From Methylobacterium platani (GTDB lineage: Bacteria; Pseudomonadota; Alphaproteobacteria; Rhizobiales; Beijerinckiaceae), in assembly GCF_001653715.1 (NCBI RefSeq), contig NZ_LWHQ01000038.1, positions 124,001 to 188,000 on the forward strand: a stretch of 64,000 nt of DNA, read 5' to 3'. The notes under the pieces are model-generated. The model was not told where the DNA came from and did no database searches. It saw only the letters and a program-made list of their open reading frames with translations. Below, piece after piece: positions 40,527 to 53,462 of the stretch (its first letter is position 1; every line of letters starts with the position of its first letter). The translations under genes were made by a program, and so were the position numbers.

Positions 40527-41921
40527 GTGCTGGCTGGATCGAACCTGTCGGTCGTCGAAGGGCGGGAGGGGTGGCTGTTCCTCGAGCGCTCCGACGGCGC
40601 CGAGCCGCTGAAGGCGGGCGCCGATCTCACGGAATGGTCGCGCACCACGCTGCCGCTGCTGCGCGCGACCTTCCGGGCCCGCCAGGCCCGGCTCGCCGCC
40701 CGCGGCATCGCCCTCGTGGTGGTGGTGGCGCCCGAGAAGGCCAGCGTCTACGACGAGTTCCTGCCGGCGGGGTTCGCGCAGGATCGCCCGAGCGCCGCCG
40801 AGCGCCTGACGGACGTCCTGCGCCAGGACGGCGTCAAGGCGGTCGACGCGACGGGCCTGCTGCGGCAGGCGAAGGGCGTGGTCCCGCTCTACTACGACGT
40901 CGACTCGCATTGGACGAGCTTCGCGGCCTACCGCATCTACCGCGCCCTCGTGGCCGCCGCCCCCGCCCGGCTCGGCCTGACGCCGATCCCGGCCGAGACG
41001 ATCTTCTTCCGCGACAAGCCCTCCTTCGGCGATCTCGGCGTCCATCTCAGCCCGGAGCGAAAGGGATTGCTGCAGCAGCCCGAGGTCCCGGGGGGCGATG
41101 TCGAGATCGCGGTCGATACGTTCGACGACCGGGAGTTCAATTTCCAGCAGCACCGCTATCCCGGCGGGCGCGGCCGCGCCCTCGTGGTGCGCGATTCGTT
41201 CTCGTCGTTCCTGTCGCCGTTCCTGAGCCGGACCTTCGCCGAGACGACCTACATCTCGCCCTCGAACAGCCTGCCGGACGACCTCGTCGAGGAGCTGTCG
41301 CCCGATCTCGTCATCGTCCAGGTGGCGGAGCGGGCGATGTTCTACGCGCACCAGCCTCTCGCCGACTGGAACCTGCGCAGCTGGCGTCAGACGTTCCTGG
41401 AGACCCAGGCCGACCATCCGGCGCGGCGCCACACCCGCCGGGCCCGGCAGGCCCTGAGGACGGGGAGCTGGGCCGAGGCGCTCGAGGCGGCGCGGAAGGC
41501 CACCGCGGTCGACGAGGACGACCGCCTCGTTCACAACCTCGTCGCGGCTTTGCTGCATTCCGGCGACGCGGCCGGCGCGCTCGCCTGCTGCGATGCGACG
41601 AAGCAGCCGGCGAATCGCTACAGGCTCGCCCTCGAGGCCTACGCGCTCTGGGCCCTCGAGCGGCGGGAGGAGGCGATCGCGCGCATCCGGCGGGCTCTCG
41701 CCCATCAGCCCGCCAACGCCCACCTGCAGCACCAGGCCGGCGAGTGGATCCTGGCCCAGGGCCGCAGCGCCGAGGCTCTCCCCTATCTCGAGGCCGCGGT
41801 GGCCGGCGCCCCGGCTCACGCCCCGTCGTGGTACCATCTCGGCATGGCCCGCCATGCGCTCGGCGACCTGGTGGGGACCGCGGCCGCCTTCCAGGCCGGG
41901 GGGTTTCACCCCGTGGAGTGA
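40527..41921 (+). CDS. AlgX/AlgJ-like SGNH protein with C-terminal TPRs (464 aa)
   Basis: The N-terminal domain resembles AlgX/AlgJ: GREGWLFL, VVVVAPEKASVYDEFLP, YYDVDSHWTSFAAY (Asp126, His128) and VVRDSFSSFL near 220 provide the SGNH-type triad. Residues about 285-460 form TPR-like helical pairs (RRARQALRTGSWAEALEAAR, ALAHQPANAHLQHQAGEWIL). AlgX/AlgJ proteins attach acetyl groups to polysaccharide in the periplasm, but no signal peptide is visible here. That absence, and the cytoplasmic ligase/ACP next door, suggest transfer from acyl-ACP in the cytoplasm; this is inference. Confidence 0.75.
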   Translation: MLAGSNLSVVEGREGWLFLERSDGAEPLKAGADLTEWSRTTLPLLRATFRARQARLAARGIALVVVVAPEKASVYDEFLPAGFAQDRPSAAERLTDVLRQDGVKAVDATGLLRQAKGVVPLYYDVDSHWTSFAAYRIYRALVAAAPARLGLTPIPAETIFFRDKPSFGDLGVHLSPERKGLLQQPEVPGGDVEIAVDTFDDREFNFQQHRYPGGRGRALVVRDSFSSFLSPFLSRTFAETTYISPSNSLPDDLVEELSPDLVIVQVAERAMFYAHQPLADWNLRSWRQTFLETQADHPARRHTRRARQALRTGSWAEALEAARKATAVDEDDRLVHNLVAALLHSGDAAGALACCDATKQPANRYRLALEAYALWALERREEAIARIRRALAHQPANAHLQHQAGEWILAQGRSAEALPYLEAAVAGAPAHAPSWYHLGMARHALGDLVGTAAAFQAGGFHPVE

Positions 41922-42072
41922 TCGGGCCCCGATCGGCGCCGCCGATCCGGGTCCGGTCGGCGGCGATGCGGCACGATCCCGCTTGCTTCGCGCGATCCCG
42001 GCTCGGTGTCGCGCGACGCTCCTTATCGTCCCGGCGGCGTGAGCGGGGCCCGCGTCGGGCCGGGACCTGTCC

Positions 42073-43107
42073 TCACTCCTTCGCCAGCGCGTCCGCGAAA
42101 GCCGCGATGCGGTTGCGGGCGTAGGTCGGCAGGCCGGCGCTGATCGAGGTGCCGGTGTTGAACGAGGAATTGCCCATCAGCACCTGGGCCGGCAGCAGGT
42201 TGCGCAAGACCGGCACGCGCTCGTACTCCTTCTTGCGGTCGAGCACGTCGGCCTTGATGCCCAGCGTCATGAAGGCGGTCACCACCGTCTTGTCCGGATC
42301 GTTCGCTACCGGCTGCATCACCGCGAGGAACTTGCCGAAGCGCAGGATCTGGTTGACCCAGAAGATGTTCTGCTCCATCGCGCCGGAGACCGGCGCCTCG
42401 ATCTTCGTCAGTTGCACAAGCTTGGCCGCCTCGTCGGGCGGCAGCACCCGCAGCTCGCTCTGGAACGAGACGAACTCGGCGATCTTCTTGCCCCCGTCCT
42501 CGAGCTTGTTGGCGAGCTTCACCCCGAGCGGCAGCTTGCCCTCGAGGTCGTAGCGCGACTCGATGCAGGTGGTGTCGGGCGCCTCGCACCACGGCCGGTC
42601 CGGCCGGCGGGCGAAGGCGGCGGCCGGGTCCTTGGTCGGGGTGGCGTCGGCCGGGCTCAGGGCCTTGTGCTTGATCGCCGGGTCCATCCGCGACAGGAAC
42701 GGGATCGTGGCGAAGCGCTTCAGGTCGATGCGGTCGGCGCTCCGCGGCACGATGAACCGCGCCTCGGCGACGTAGACCTTCAGCGCCTCGTGCCGGGGCT
42801 TGGCCACGCCGTTGACGGTCTGGACGTAATCCGGCTCGGCATAGGCCGGGTAGGGGGCGAGCAGCGCCTTCTGGGCCGGGCTGCGCTTGCCCCATTCGGT
42901 GAACGGCACCAGCCCGCTCTCCGGGCTCGCCGGATTGTCGCGGTGATCGGTGAACGCGATGGTGTTCGGCGCGATGCTCCCTGCATCGAGCCCGGTCACC
43001 GCCGGCACGTCCTTGGTGCGGTACTCGGCCAGAGCCGGGGAGGCCGCGAGCGTCGCGGCGAGCACGAGCGAGGGGAGGCGCGGGCGCGCCGTCAGGCTGT
43101 CACGCAC
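42073..43107 (-). CDS. Exported protein of unknown function (344 aa)
   Basis: A Sec signal peptide covers residues 1-27 (LPSLVLAATLAASPALA). The mature protein has no recognised catalytic motif; it contains DHRDNPASPESGLVPFTEWG and two cysteines in WCEAPDTTCIES that could pair. I do not recognise the family. It lies 33 bases downstream of the penicillin-binding protein gene on the same strand and may share its transcript, so a cell-envelope role is plausible. It converges on the SGNH gene. Confidence 0.7.
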   Translation of the reverse strand: MRDSLTARPRLPSLVLAATLAASPALAEYRTKDVPAVTGLDAGSIAPNTIAFTDHRDNPASPESGLVPFTEWGKRSPAQKALLAPYPAYAEPDYVQTVNGVAKPRHEALKVYVAEARFIVPRSADRIDLKRFATIPFLSRMDPAIKHKALSPADATPTKDPAAAFARRPDRPWCEAPDTTCIESRYDLEGKLPLGVKLANKLEDGGKKIAEFVSFQSELRVLPPDEAAKLVQLTKIEAPVSGAMEQNIFWVNQILRFGKFLAVMQPVANDPDKTVVTAFMTLGIKADVLDRKKEYERVPVLRNLLPAQVLMGNSSFNTGTSISAGLPTYARNRIAAFADALAKE

Positions 43108-43140
43108 GGGATGGGTCCTGTCCAGAGGTCGGTCTTGCGG

Positions 43141-46152
<3,012 letters not shown>

Positions 46153-46261
46153 CGATGACCAATGGGCCGGGGGGCGCCGGCCGCGGGAGGCCCGGCGAAG
46201 AAGGCGCCCGGCGGCAAGGTGCGCCTAGCGGGATGAACCGAGCCTGGACAACGCGGCTGTT

Positions 46262-47065
46262 TTAAGGACGCGGCGGAGAGGCGGGCGAGGAGGACGGGGG
46301 CTCCACGGCGTCGCCGCGCAGGCGCCGCAGCGCGAAGGCCGTGAACACGCCGACGAGGCAGAGCGCGAGGCCGAACCACGTGAAGGCGTATTGCAAGTGG
46401 TTGTTGGGCAGGTCGACCCGGAGCTGCCCGCCCTTCGGCCAGCCGCCCGGATTGGGCGTCGCGTCGGCCTCGATCAGGTAGGGGGCGACGCCGGCCAGGC
46501 CCTTGGCGGCGGCGATGCCGGCGACGTCGCGGTTGAACCACTCGCCGGTCTGCGGGTTCGGCGCCGGCACGAACATCGCGCGGGCCTCGCTCTGGCGCAG
46601 CATGCCGGTGATCGTGGTCTCGCCCTCGACCTGGCCGGCGGACCGGCGGCCGATATCCTTGAGCTCGGTCGGCACGAAGCCGCGATTGACCAGCACGGTG
46701 CGGCCGTCGTCGAGTGCCAACGGCGTGACGACGTAGTAGCCCTGGAGCGCCCGGCCCGGCACGTCGCCGGGGGCCAGGCCGTGGACCAGCGTCTCCTTGT
46801 CGTTGAGCAGCCGGCCGGCGGCGCGCACCCGCTCGAACTCGTCGCGGGCGGGATCGAAGGCATCGAAGGCAGGGAGCGGCGCCGGGGGATCGATCCGCGA
46901 GCGGGCGACGATCCTGTCGATCAGCGCCTCCTTCCAGGCCTTGCGCTCGAGCTGCCAGACGCCGAGCCCGACCAGGATCGCGAGGCAGACCAGGGTGGCG
47001 AGCGCCGGGGCGACGAGGTCGCGAATGGCCGCGCGCCGCTCGCTCGCCGTGAGGGGCGCGCTCAC
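46262..47065 (-). CDS. surf1: SURF1-family cytochrome oxidase assembly protein (267 aa)
   Basis: Typical SURF1 architecture: an N-terminal membrane helix (ALATLVCLAILVGLGVWQLE), a periplasmic domain with ALDDGRTVLVNRGFVP, and a second membrane helix near the end (NHLQYAFTWFGLALCLVGVF). It helps place haem a in subunit I. The GTG start at 47065 overlaps the TGA of the DUF983 gene (GTGA), so the two are coupled. Last gene of the oxidase locus. Confidence 0.9.
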   Translation of the reverse strand: MSAPLTASERRAAIRDLVAPALATLVCLAILVGLGVWQLERKAWKEALIDRIVARSRIDPPAPLPAFDAFDPARDEFERVRAAGRLLNDKETLVHGLAPGDVPGRALQGYYVVTPLALDDGRTVLVNRGFVPTELKDIGRRSAGQVEGETTITGMLRQSEARAMFVPAPNPQTGEWFNRDVAGIAAAKGLAGVAPYLIEADATPNPGGWPKGGQLRVDLPNNHLQYAFTWFGLALCLVGVFTAFALRRLRGDAVEPPSSSPASPPRP

Positions 47066-47430
47066 CGGAAGCGCCCCTCCGAGGCCTTGTTGGCGTATTG
47101 CAGCGCCGCCATCATGCCCTTGAGCGGGCGCACCAGGATCAGGCTCAGGACGATCGAGAGCGGCACCCACAGCAGGGCGTGGACCCACATCGGCGGCTCG
47201 TAGGCGAACTCGACCCACATCGCGAGCGCCACCACCACGATGCCGACGATCGACATCACGAAGAAGGCCGGCCCGTCGGCCGAATCGATGAAGCGGAAAT
47301 CGAGCCCGCAGACCTCGCAGGAGGGGCGGAAGCTGAGGAAGCCCTTGAACAGGTGCCCCTCGCCGCAACGCGGGCAGCGGCCGCGCAGGCCCACGGTCGC
47401 CGGGGAATCGACGGTGCGGTTGTTGTCCAC
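47062..47430 (-). CDS. DUF983 membrane protein (122 aa)
   Basis: A zinc-ribbon-like N-terminus (RCPRCGEGHLFKGFL, CEVCGLDF) is followed by two membrane helices (FFVMSIVGIVVVALAMWV; ALLWVPLSIVLSLILV). This is the DUF983 family, nearly always found between coxC and surf1 in alphaproteobacteria and assumed to help oxidase assembly. It is separated from coxC by an intrinsic terminator (47492-47511). Confidence 0.88.
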   Translation of the reverse strand: MDNNRTVDSPATVGLRGRCPRCGEGHLFKGFLSFRPSCEVCGLDFRFIDSADGPAFFVMSIVGIVVVALAMWVEFAYEPPMWVHALLWVPLSIVLSLILVRPLKGMMAALQYANKASEGRFR

Positions 47431-47491
47431 GGGGCTACTCCTGAACGCGAAGGGGGTCAGCGCGATCTGGGGGGCTTTTCGTCATAAGAAA

Positions 47492-47511
47492 AGGGCGGCT
47501 TTCGCCGCCCT
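47492..47511 (-). terminator. Intrinsic terminator downstream of coxC
   Basis: AGGGCGGC (47492-47499) and GCCGCCCT (47504-47511) form an 8-bp stem with a 4-base loop; on the minus strand TTTTC follows. It lies 32 bases after the coxC stop, so DUF983-surf1 may depend on read-through or on their own promoter. Confidence 0.75.
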
Positions 47512-47542
47512 CTCATGCTCCCGACGCTGCCGGGGCGGAGTG

Positions 47543-48403
47543 TCAGTGCGCGGCGGCGTGGCCGACGCCCGAGCCCCAGACGTAGATGGCGGCGAACAGG
47601 AACAGCCACACCACGTCGACGAAGTGCCAGTACCAGGCCGCGAACTCGAAGCCGAGATGCTGGCGCGGGGTGAACTGGCCGAGATAGGCCCGGTACAGGC
47701 AGACCGCGAGGAAGATCGTGCCGATGATGACGTGGGCGCCGTGGAAGCCGGTCGCCATGAAGAAGGTCGCCGAGTAGATGCTGCCCGAGAAGCCGAAATG
47801 GGCGTGGCCGTACTCGTAGGCCTGGACGAAGGAGAACAGCACGCCGAGCGCGATGGTCAGCCAGAGGCCGTACTTCATGCCCTTGCGGTCGTTGCCCAGC
47901 AGCGCGTGGTGCGCCCAGGTGATCGTGGTGCCCGAGGTGAGCAGGATCAGGGTGTTGAGCAGCGGCAGGTGCCAGGGGTCGAACGCCTCGACGCCCTTCG
48001 GCGGCCACAGGCCCCCGGTGAACTCGACCCGCGAGGCCTGGATCGGGTCCGAGGTGTAGAGCGCCGCCTCGAAATAGGCCCAGAACCAGGCGACGAAGAA
48101 CATCACCTCGGAGGCGATGAACATGATCATGCCGTAGCGGTGCGAGAGCTGCACCACCCGGGTGTGGTCGCCGGTATTCGCCTCGTGCACGACGTCCCGC
48201 CACCAGCTCAGCATGGTGTACAGGATGCCGATCAGGCCGGCGAAGAAGACGTAGGGCCCGAGCGCCATGTTGGCGACGGTCAGGCTCTTCATCCACAGGA
48301 CGGCGCCCGACGTCATCACGAAGCCGCTCATGGAGCCGACGAGCGGCCAGGGGCTCGGATTGACGAGGTGGTAGTCGTGGTGCTTCCCGTGCGCCTCGGC
48401 CAT
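47543..48403 (-). CDS. coxC: Cytochrome c oxidase subunit III (286 aa)
   Basis: Seven membrane helices and conserved segments (HDYHLVNPSPWPLVGSMSGF, EVMFFVAWFWAYFEAALYTS, SGTTITWAHHALLGNDRKGM, GFHGAHVIIGTIFL, YWHFVDVVWLFLFAAIYVWG) identify subunit III of aa3 oxidase. It stabilises the catalytic core and the entry to the D proton path. Length is normal. Confidence 0.96.
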   Translation of the reverse strand: MAEAHGKHHDYHLVNPSPWPLVGSMSGFVMTSGAVLWMKSLTVANMALGPYVFFAGLIGILYTMLSWWRDVVHEANTGDHTRVVQLSHRYGMIMFIASEVMFFVAWFWAYFEAALYTSDPIQASRVEFTGGLWPPKGVEAFDPWHLPLLNTLILLTSGTTITWAHHALLGNDRKGMKYGLWLTIALGVLFSFVQAYEYGHAHFGFSGSIYSATFFMATGFHGAHVIIGTIFLAVCLYRAYLGQFTPRQHLGFEFAAWYWHFVDVVWLFLFAAIYVWGSGVGHAAAH

Positions 48404-48581
48404 CGTATCGGGTCTCCTGCCTGGTCTCGAGACCGGTCGCGCCCCGCGCCGGCCGTGAATCTTGGTGTGCGCGGGACGGCTCGCTTCCCGGTGCGCCCCG
48501 GCGCCATCCGCCCCGGGGTCTCACGGTCACGCTTTAATGCCGGCTCGGCGGGGTTGTCACCTCGTCAATTGGCCCATCCCG

Positions 48582-49175
48582 TCAATTGGCCCTGGTCCCC
48601 GCCGGCGTCGCGAGGGCGGCCTGCGGCTGGCCGTTCTTCGACGCGAAGTAGGTGTAGGACAGGGTCATCTCGGTGAGGTCGCGGGTGTTCGAGTCGGTCT
48701 TGATGCCGGGCTCGAGGTAGAACACCACCGGGAAGTCCATGGTTTCGCCGGGCTGCAGCGTCTGCTCGTTGAAGCAGAAGCACTGCACCTTGACGAAGTA
48801 GCCGCCGGTCAGCCCCGGCTGGAGGTTGAAGGTGGCGATGCCGGTGCTCGGCACCGTGCCGGTGTTGGTGACGCGGAAGAACACCGTCTTGGTCGCGCCG
48901 AGCTGCGCCTCGACCTGCGGGGTCTCCGCCACGAAGCGCCAGGGCAGCCCGGGCGCGACGTTGGTGTCGAAGTGGACCACCATCGTGTCCTGGCTGATAG
49001 CCCCGGAGGCGGCCGCGCCCCGCAGCGGCGTGCCGTCGTAGCCGGTCGCCTTGCAGAACAGGTCGTAGAGCGGGACGAAGGCGAAGGCGAGCGCCGTCAT
49101 CCCGACCACGAGGCCGAGGCAGGCGAGCGCCGTGGTGCGGGCCTTCTTCTGCGTCTCGTTACGGGAAACGGTCAT
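48582..49175 (-). CDS. ctaG: Cox11/CtaG copper-delivery assembly protein (197 aa)
   Basis: A single N-terminal membrane anchor (ALACLGLVVGMTALAFAFVPLYDLFCKATG) is followed by a periplasmic immunoglobulin-like domain with the CFCFNEQ copper-binding motif. Cox11/CtaG inserts CuB into subunit I. It lies between the small CoxF gene and coxC in the usual order. Confidence 0.94.
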   Translation of the reverse strand: MTVSRNETQKKARTTALACLGLVVGMTALAFAFVPLYDLFCKATGYDGTPLRGAAASGAISQDTMVVHFDTNVAPGLPWRFVAETPQVEAQLGATKTVFFRVTNTGTVPSTGIATFNLQPGLTGGYFVKVQCFCFNEQTLQPGETMDFPVVFYLEPGIKTDSNTRDLTEMTLSYTYFASKNGQPQAALATPAGTRAN

Positions 49176-49197
49176 GACGGGTTCGCCTCGCGGATCG

Positions 49198-49353
49198 TCA
49201 CAGCGGCCGGTTGAGGACCTGGGGGCCGAGCTTGGCGATCGTCAGCACGTAGAAGATCAGGACCAGGGCGGCGAGCACCATCGCGATGGCGACGGAGCGC
49301 TTGCGCCGGCGCTGGATCTCTTCGGGGGTCAGTTGCTGGGGCACCGCACTCAT
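49198..49353 (-). CDS. coxF: Small single-span CoxF-type protein (51 aa)
   Basis: This 51-residue protein has a basic segment (EEIQRRRKRS) and one membrane helix (VAIAMVLAALVLIFYVLTIA). Tiny proteins of exactly this kind, called CoxF, sit between ctaB and ctaG in rhizobia and relatives. Its function is unproven; a role in assembly is assumed from position. Confidence 0.8.
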   Translation of the reverse strand: MSAVPQQLTPEEIQRRRKRSVAIAMVLAALVLIFYVLTIAKLGPQVLNRPL

Positions 49354-49382
49354 CGCTGCATCGACGGAAAAGGGGAGGGGCT

Positions 49383-50351
49383 CTAGCCGAGGACCGGCCG
49401 GAACAGCCCGAGACCCTGCTCCGCCAGCAGGGCGGAGAAGAGCAGGAACAGGTAGAGGATCGAGAAGCCGAACAGGCTCATCGCCGCCTTGTTGGCAGCC
49501 TCGCCCTCGCGCCGGCGCAGCACCTGGAGGCTCAGGGCCACCATGGCGAGACCGCCGAACAGGCCGACGACGCCGTAGATCATCCCGCCGAAGCCGAGGA
49601 AGACCGGGGCGAGGCCGAGCGGCGCCAGCAGCACCGAGTAGGCGACGATCTGGCGGCGGGTCGAATCCGGACCGGCGGTGTTCGGCATCATCGGGATGCC
49701 GGCCCGCGCGTACTCGCCGGCCTTGACCAGGGCGAGCGCCCAGAAATGCGGCGGCGTCCAGATGAAGATGATCAGGAACAGGACCGTACCCTCGATCCCG
49801 ATCGAGCCGGTGACCACCGCCTGGCCGATCATCGGCGGCAGCGCGCCGGCGGCCCCGCCGATCACGATGTTCTGCGCCGTCGAGCGCTTCAGCCACATCG
49901 AGTAGATCACGGCGTAGAACACGATGGTGAAGGCGAGGAGCCCCGCCGACAGCCAGTTCGCCGCCAGGCCCAGCACCAGCACCGAGCCGACCGACAGGGT
50001 GAGGCCGAAGGACAGGGCCTCGTTCGGCCGGATCCGCCCGGCCGGGATCGGCCGCGTCCGGGTGCGGGTCATCACCGCGTCGACGTCGGCGTCCCACCAC
50101 ATGTTGAGGCAGCCCGAGGCGCCGGCCCCGACCGCGATCATCAGGAGCGAGATCGCCCCGATCACCGGGTTCACGTGCGACGGCGTGACCGTCATGCCGA
50201 CGAGGGCGGTGAAGATCACCAGCGCCATCACCCGGGGCTTCAGGAGCGCGAAGTAATCCGCCACCTCGCCGCCGGAGCTGCTCGCCTCGACGAAGGGGCG
50301 GTCGGAGATCGCGCTGTTCGACAGGGTGGTCATGCTGGGTGTCGCGGCCAT
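49383..50351 (-). CDS. ctaB: Haem O synthase / protoheme IX farnesyltransferase (322 aa)
   Basis: The UbiA-type prenyltransferase is marked by [18 protein letters not shown], the Asp-rich [39 protein letters not shown] and [13 protein letters not shown]. About eight to nine membrane helices are present. It adds a farnesyl group to haem b to give haem O, the precursor of haem a. An inner ATG (Met7) is an alternative start. Confidence 0.95.
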   Translation of the reverse strand: MAATPSMTTLSNSAISDRPFVEASSSGGEVADYFALLKPRVMALVIFTALVGMTVTPSHVNPVIGAISLLMIAVGAGASGCLNMWWDADVDAVMTRTRTRPIPAGRIRPNEALSFGLTLSVGSVLVLGLAANWLSAGLLAFTIVFYAVIYSMWLKRSTAQNIVIGGAAGALPPMIGQAVVTGSIGIEGTVLFLIIFIWTPPHFWALALVKAGEYARAGIPMMPNTAGPDSTRRQIVAYSVLLAPLGLAPVFLGFGGMIYGVVGLFGGLAMVALSLQVLRRREGEAANKAAMSLFGFSILYLFLLFSALLAEQGLGLFRPVLG

Positions 50352-50432
50352 GATGCTTGCGGGATGATGCGTGCGGGCTTCGGGTGTCGCGCTCCTCGCC
50401 GGAGCGCCGCGCGGGCGCTCGGGGGAAGAGCC

Positions 50433-50457
50433 GAGGACCGCCCGCCGGGCGGTCCTC
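50433..50457 (-). terminator. Strong GC hairpin between coxA and ctaB
   Basis: GAGGACCGCCC (50433-50443) pairs perfectly with GGGCGGTCCTC (50447-50457) around a 3-base loop, 87 bases after the coxA stop. There is no T-run, so it may lower but not abolish expression of downstream assembly genes. Confidence 0.5.
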
Positions 50458-50543
50458 CGTGAGACCTGCGCCGGATGTCCGGGCCTGTCTCCTCGCTATG
50501 TTGGTCCGCCGCGGTTTTTCGCGGCGAACCGGGCTCGACCGGC

Positions 50544-52172
50544 TCAGTGGGCGTGGGACGGCTCGTCCACGATCACCGGCAGGGTCTCGTACTGGTGGAA
50601 GGGCGGGGGCGAGGACAGGGTCCACTCGAGGGTGGTGGCACCCTCGCCCCACGGGTTGTCCGCGGCCCGCTCCTTGGAGCGGAAGGCCAGCACCACGCCG
50701 ATGACGAACACCACCATGCCCAGGGCGAAGATGTGACCGCCCATGGTGGCGACCCAGTGCCAGCCCGCGAAGGCCTCCGGATAGTCGGCATAGCGACGCG
50801 GCATGCCGGCGAGGCCGAGGAAGTGCATCGGGAAGAACAGCACGTTGGCGCCGATGAAGGCGAGCCAGAAGTGCAGCTTGCCGGCCCACTCGGGGATGAT
50901 GCGGCCGGTCATCTTCGGGAACCAGTAGTAGATACCGGCAAAGATGATGAACACCGCGCCGAGCGACAGCACGTAGTGGAAGTGCGCCACGACGTAGTAG
51001 GTGTCGTGCAGGTAGCGGTCGACAGCGGCGTTGGCCAGGATCACGCCGGTGACGCCGCCGACGGTGAACAGGAACACGAAGCCGACGGCCCAGTGCATCG
51101 CGGCGGTGAAGCGGATCGAGCCGCCCCACATCGTGGCGATCCAGGAGAAGATCTTCACGCCGGTGGGGACCGCGATCACCATGGTGGCGAACACGAAGTA
51201 GGACTGGGTCTGGAGCGTGAGGCCCACGGTGTACATGTGGTGGGCCCACACCACGAAGCCGACGACGCCGATCGCCACCATCGCGTAGGCCATCGCGAGA
51301 TAGCCGAAGACCGGCTTGCGCGAGAAGGTCGAGATGATGTGCGAGACGATGCCGAAGGCCGGCAGGATCATGATGTAGACTTCGGGGTGGCCGAAGAACC
51401 AGAACAGGTGCTGGTACAGGATCGGGTCGCCGCCGCCGGCCGGATCGAAGAAGGTCGTGCCGAAGTTGCGGTCGGTCAGCAGCATGGTGATCGCGCCGGC
51501 GAGAACGGGCAGCGACAGCAGCAGCAGGAACGCGGTCACCAGCATCGACCAGGCGAACAGCGGCATCTTGTGCAGGGTCATGCCCGGCGCGCGCATGTTC
51601 AGGATGGTGGTGATGAAGTTGATCGCGCCGAGGATCGAGCCCGCGCCCGACAGGTGCAGGGCGAAGATCGCGAAGTCGACGGCCGGGCCGGGATGGCCGG
51701 CGGTGGAGAGCGGCGGGTAGACGGTCCAGCCGGTGCCGGCGCCGACCGCGCCCGGGGCGCCCTCGACGAACAGCGAGCAGACGAGGCTCATGAAGCCCGC
51801 GACCGTCAGCCAGAACGAGATGTTGTTCATGCGCGGGAACGCCATGTCCGGCGCGCCGATCATCAGCGGCACGAACCAGTTGCCGAACCCGCCGATAAGG
51901 GCCGGCATCACCATGAAGAACACCATGATGAGGCCGTGCCCGGTCACGAACACGTTGTAGGTCTGCGGGTTGGAGAAGTACTGCAGGCCAGGGGCCTCCA
52001 TCTCCATCCGGATGCCGAAGGACAGGAACGCGCCGACGATGCCCGCCGAGAAGGCGAACAGCAGGTAGAGCGTGCCGATGTCCTTGTGGTTGGTCGAGTT
52101 GAACCAGCGCTGGAAGAACGGTGGCGTATGGTCGTGGGCGTGGTCGTGCCCTGCCGTGACGGCTTGAGCCAT
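50544..52172 (-). CDS. coxA: Cytochrome c oxidase subunit I (542 aa)
   Basis: Twelve membrane helices with the haem-copper oxidase hallmarks: [17 protein letters not shown] holds the CuB His and the cross-linked Tyr, [26 protein letters not shown] and the [20 protein letters not shown] segment. This is an aa3-type proton-pumping terminal oxidase subunit (A1 type by the YIMI and helix VI pattern). A His-rich N-terminus ([11 protein letters not shown]) is typical of this group. Confidence 0.97.
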   Translation of the reverse strand: MAQAVTAGHDHAHDHTPPFFQRWFNSTNHKDIGTLYLLFAFSAGIVGAFLSFGIRMEMEAPGLQYFSNPQTYNVFVTGHGLIMVFFMVMPALIGGFGNWFVPLMIGAPDMAFPRMNNISFWLTVAGFMSLVCSLFVEGAPGAVGAGTGWTVYPPLSTAGHPGPAVDFAIFALHLSGAGSILGAINFITTILNMRAPGMTLHKMPLFAWSMLVTAFLLLLSLPVLAGAITMLLTDRNFGTTFFDPAGGGDPILYQHLFWFFGHPEVYIMILPAFGIVSHIISTFSRKPVFGYLAMAYAMVAIGVVGFVVWAHHMYTVGLTLQTQSYFVFATMVIAVPTGVKIFSWIATMWGGSIRFTAAMHWAVGFVFLFTVGGVTGVILANAAVDRYLHDTYYVVAHFHYVLSLGAVFIIFAGIYYWFPKMTGRIIPEWAGKLHFWLAFIGANVLFFPMHFLGLAGMPRRYADYPEAFAGWHWVATMGGHIFALGMVVFVIGVVLAFRSKERAADNPWGEGATTLEWTLSSPPPFHQYETLPVIVDEPSHAH

Positions 52173-52278
52173 GGGGTCAGCCTCTTCGAGGAATGTCTCG
52201 GTCGGTCTGTCGAAAGGGGCGGGGCGCGCCGGCGGCGGCGCCCCGCGTCATGAAATCAGTCGGCGTCCGCCGGGCGCC

Positions 52279-53151
52279 TTACTTGGCTTCGGCGAACTTA
52301 GGCCCGCCGTCGGTGCGGGCGAACTTGGTCTTGGCCTCGGCGGTCCAGGCCTGGAAGGCCTGCTCGCTCACCACCTTCACGGTGATCGGCATGTAGGCGT
52401 GGCGCTGGCCGCACAGCTCGGAGCACTGGCCGTGATAGACGCCCTCGCGCTCGGCCTTGAACCAGAACTGGTTGAGGCGGCCCGGGATCGCGTCGATCTT
52501 GAAGCCGAAGGACGGCATCGCCCAGGAATGCATCACGTCGGCGGCGGTGACCTGGATCTTCACGATCTTGTTCACCGGCACCACCACCTCGTTGTCGGTG
52601 GCGAGCAGCTTGGGCTGGCCGGACTTCACCTGGTCCTCGCCCTCGAGCAGGTTGGCGTCGAACTTGAAGCCGCCGACCGCCTCCGGGTACTCGTAGGACC
52701 AGTACCAGGCATGGCCGATGACCTTGACCATCAGGTCGGCCTTCGGGTCCGAGAGCTGGGTGCGCAGCACGCGGAACGACGGGATCGCGATCGCCACCAG
52801 GATCAGCACTGGGACGATCGTCCAGGCGACCTCCAGCATCGTGTTGTGCGTGGTGCGCGACGGGGTCGGGTTCTTCGTCTCGTTGAACTTGACCACCACC
52901 GCGATCAGCAGGGCCAGCACGAACAGGACGACGACGAGCATGATCCAGTTCAGCAGGTGGTGGAAATTGTAGATTTCCGTAGCCACCGCCGTCACCGGGA
53001 CCTGCAGGTCCATCTGCCACGGCACCGGCTGGCCCACGCCCGCCGCCGTCGCGGCCGTCACGCTGCCGAGGAGCCCGGTCGCCGCCAGCGCCGCGGCGCG
53101 TCCCCAGAAGCCCCGGCCCGTCGACCGGTCTTGCGCCCTCGCCATCCCCAT
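52279..53151 (-). CDS. coxB: Cytochrome c oxidase subunit II (290 aa)
   Basis: Signal peptide, two membrane helices (EIYNFHHLLNWIMLVVVLFV; MLEVAWTIVPVLILVAIAIP) and a periplasmic cupredoxin domain. CuA ligands are seen in HSWAMPSFGFK and CSELCGQRHAYM. WYWSYEYPE is the aromatic patch that takes electrons from cytochrome c. The frame is open further upstream, but the ATG at 53151 (or the one at 53145) directly precedes the signal peptide. First gene of the locus. Confidence 0.95.
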   Translation of the reverse strand: MGMARAQDRSTGRGFWGRAAALAATGLLGSVTAATAAGVGQPVPWQMDLQVPVTAVATEIYNFHHLLNWIMLVVVLFVLALLIAVVVKFNETKNPTPSRTTHNTMLEVAWTIVPVLILVAIAIPSFRVLRTQLSDPKADLMVKVIGHAWYWSYEYPEAVGGFKFDANLLEGEDQVKSGQPKLLATDNEVVVPVNKIVKIQVTAADVMHSWAMPSFGFKIDAIPGRLNQFWFKAEREGVYHGQCSELCGQRHAYMPITVKVVSEQAFQAWTAEAKTKFARTDGGPKFAEAK

Positions 53152-53462
53152 GGTGCCCTCGATGCTCCCCAACAGGCTGTCTGCCGGCAACGGGCGCCCG
53201 CGCGGCGGGAGCGCCGTCCTGTCTCGCCCGCGCGATGCCGGCCCGCCGCCCTGCGGCCGGAAACCGGCCGAGACCCGGTCGGCGTCTCTCACCACAATGA
53301 CGACGCAAGCGCAACGGCGTTGGCGTCGCATCGGCGTGCGGAATTCGCCTGTGGGCACTGGACATTCGTCCTGAGGCTCGAATGATTCCGCACAAGCCTG
53401 CGCGATTCAGAAGCGCCTTCCTGGACGGCCCGACGTGCCGGTAGCTCCCCGATGACCCTTCG

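Noticed and set aside
50475-52253. A 592-codon plus-strand open frame over coxA
   Set aside because: Antisense shadow of coxA, rich in His/Arg/Asp/Glu, without a ribosome binding site.
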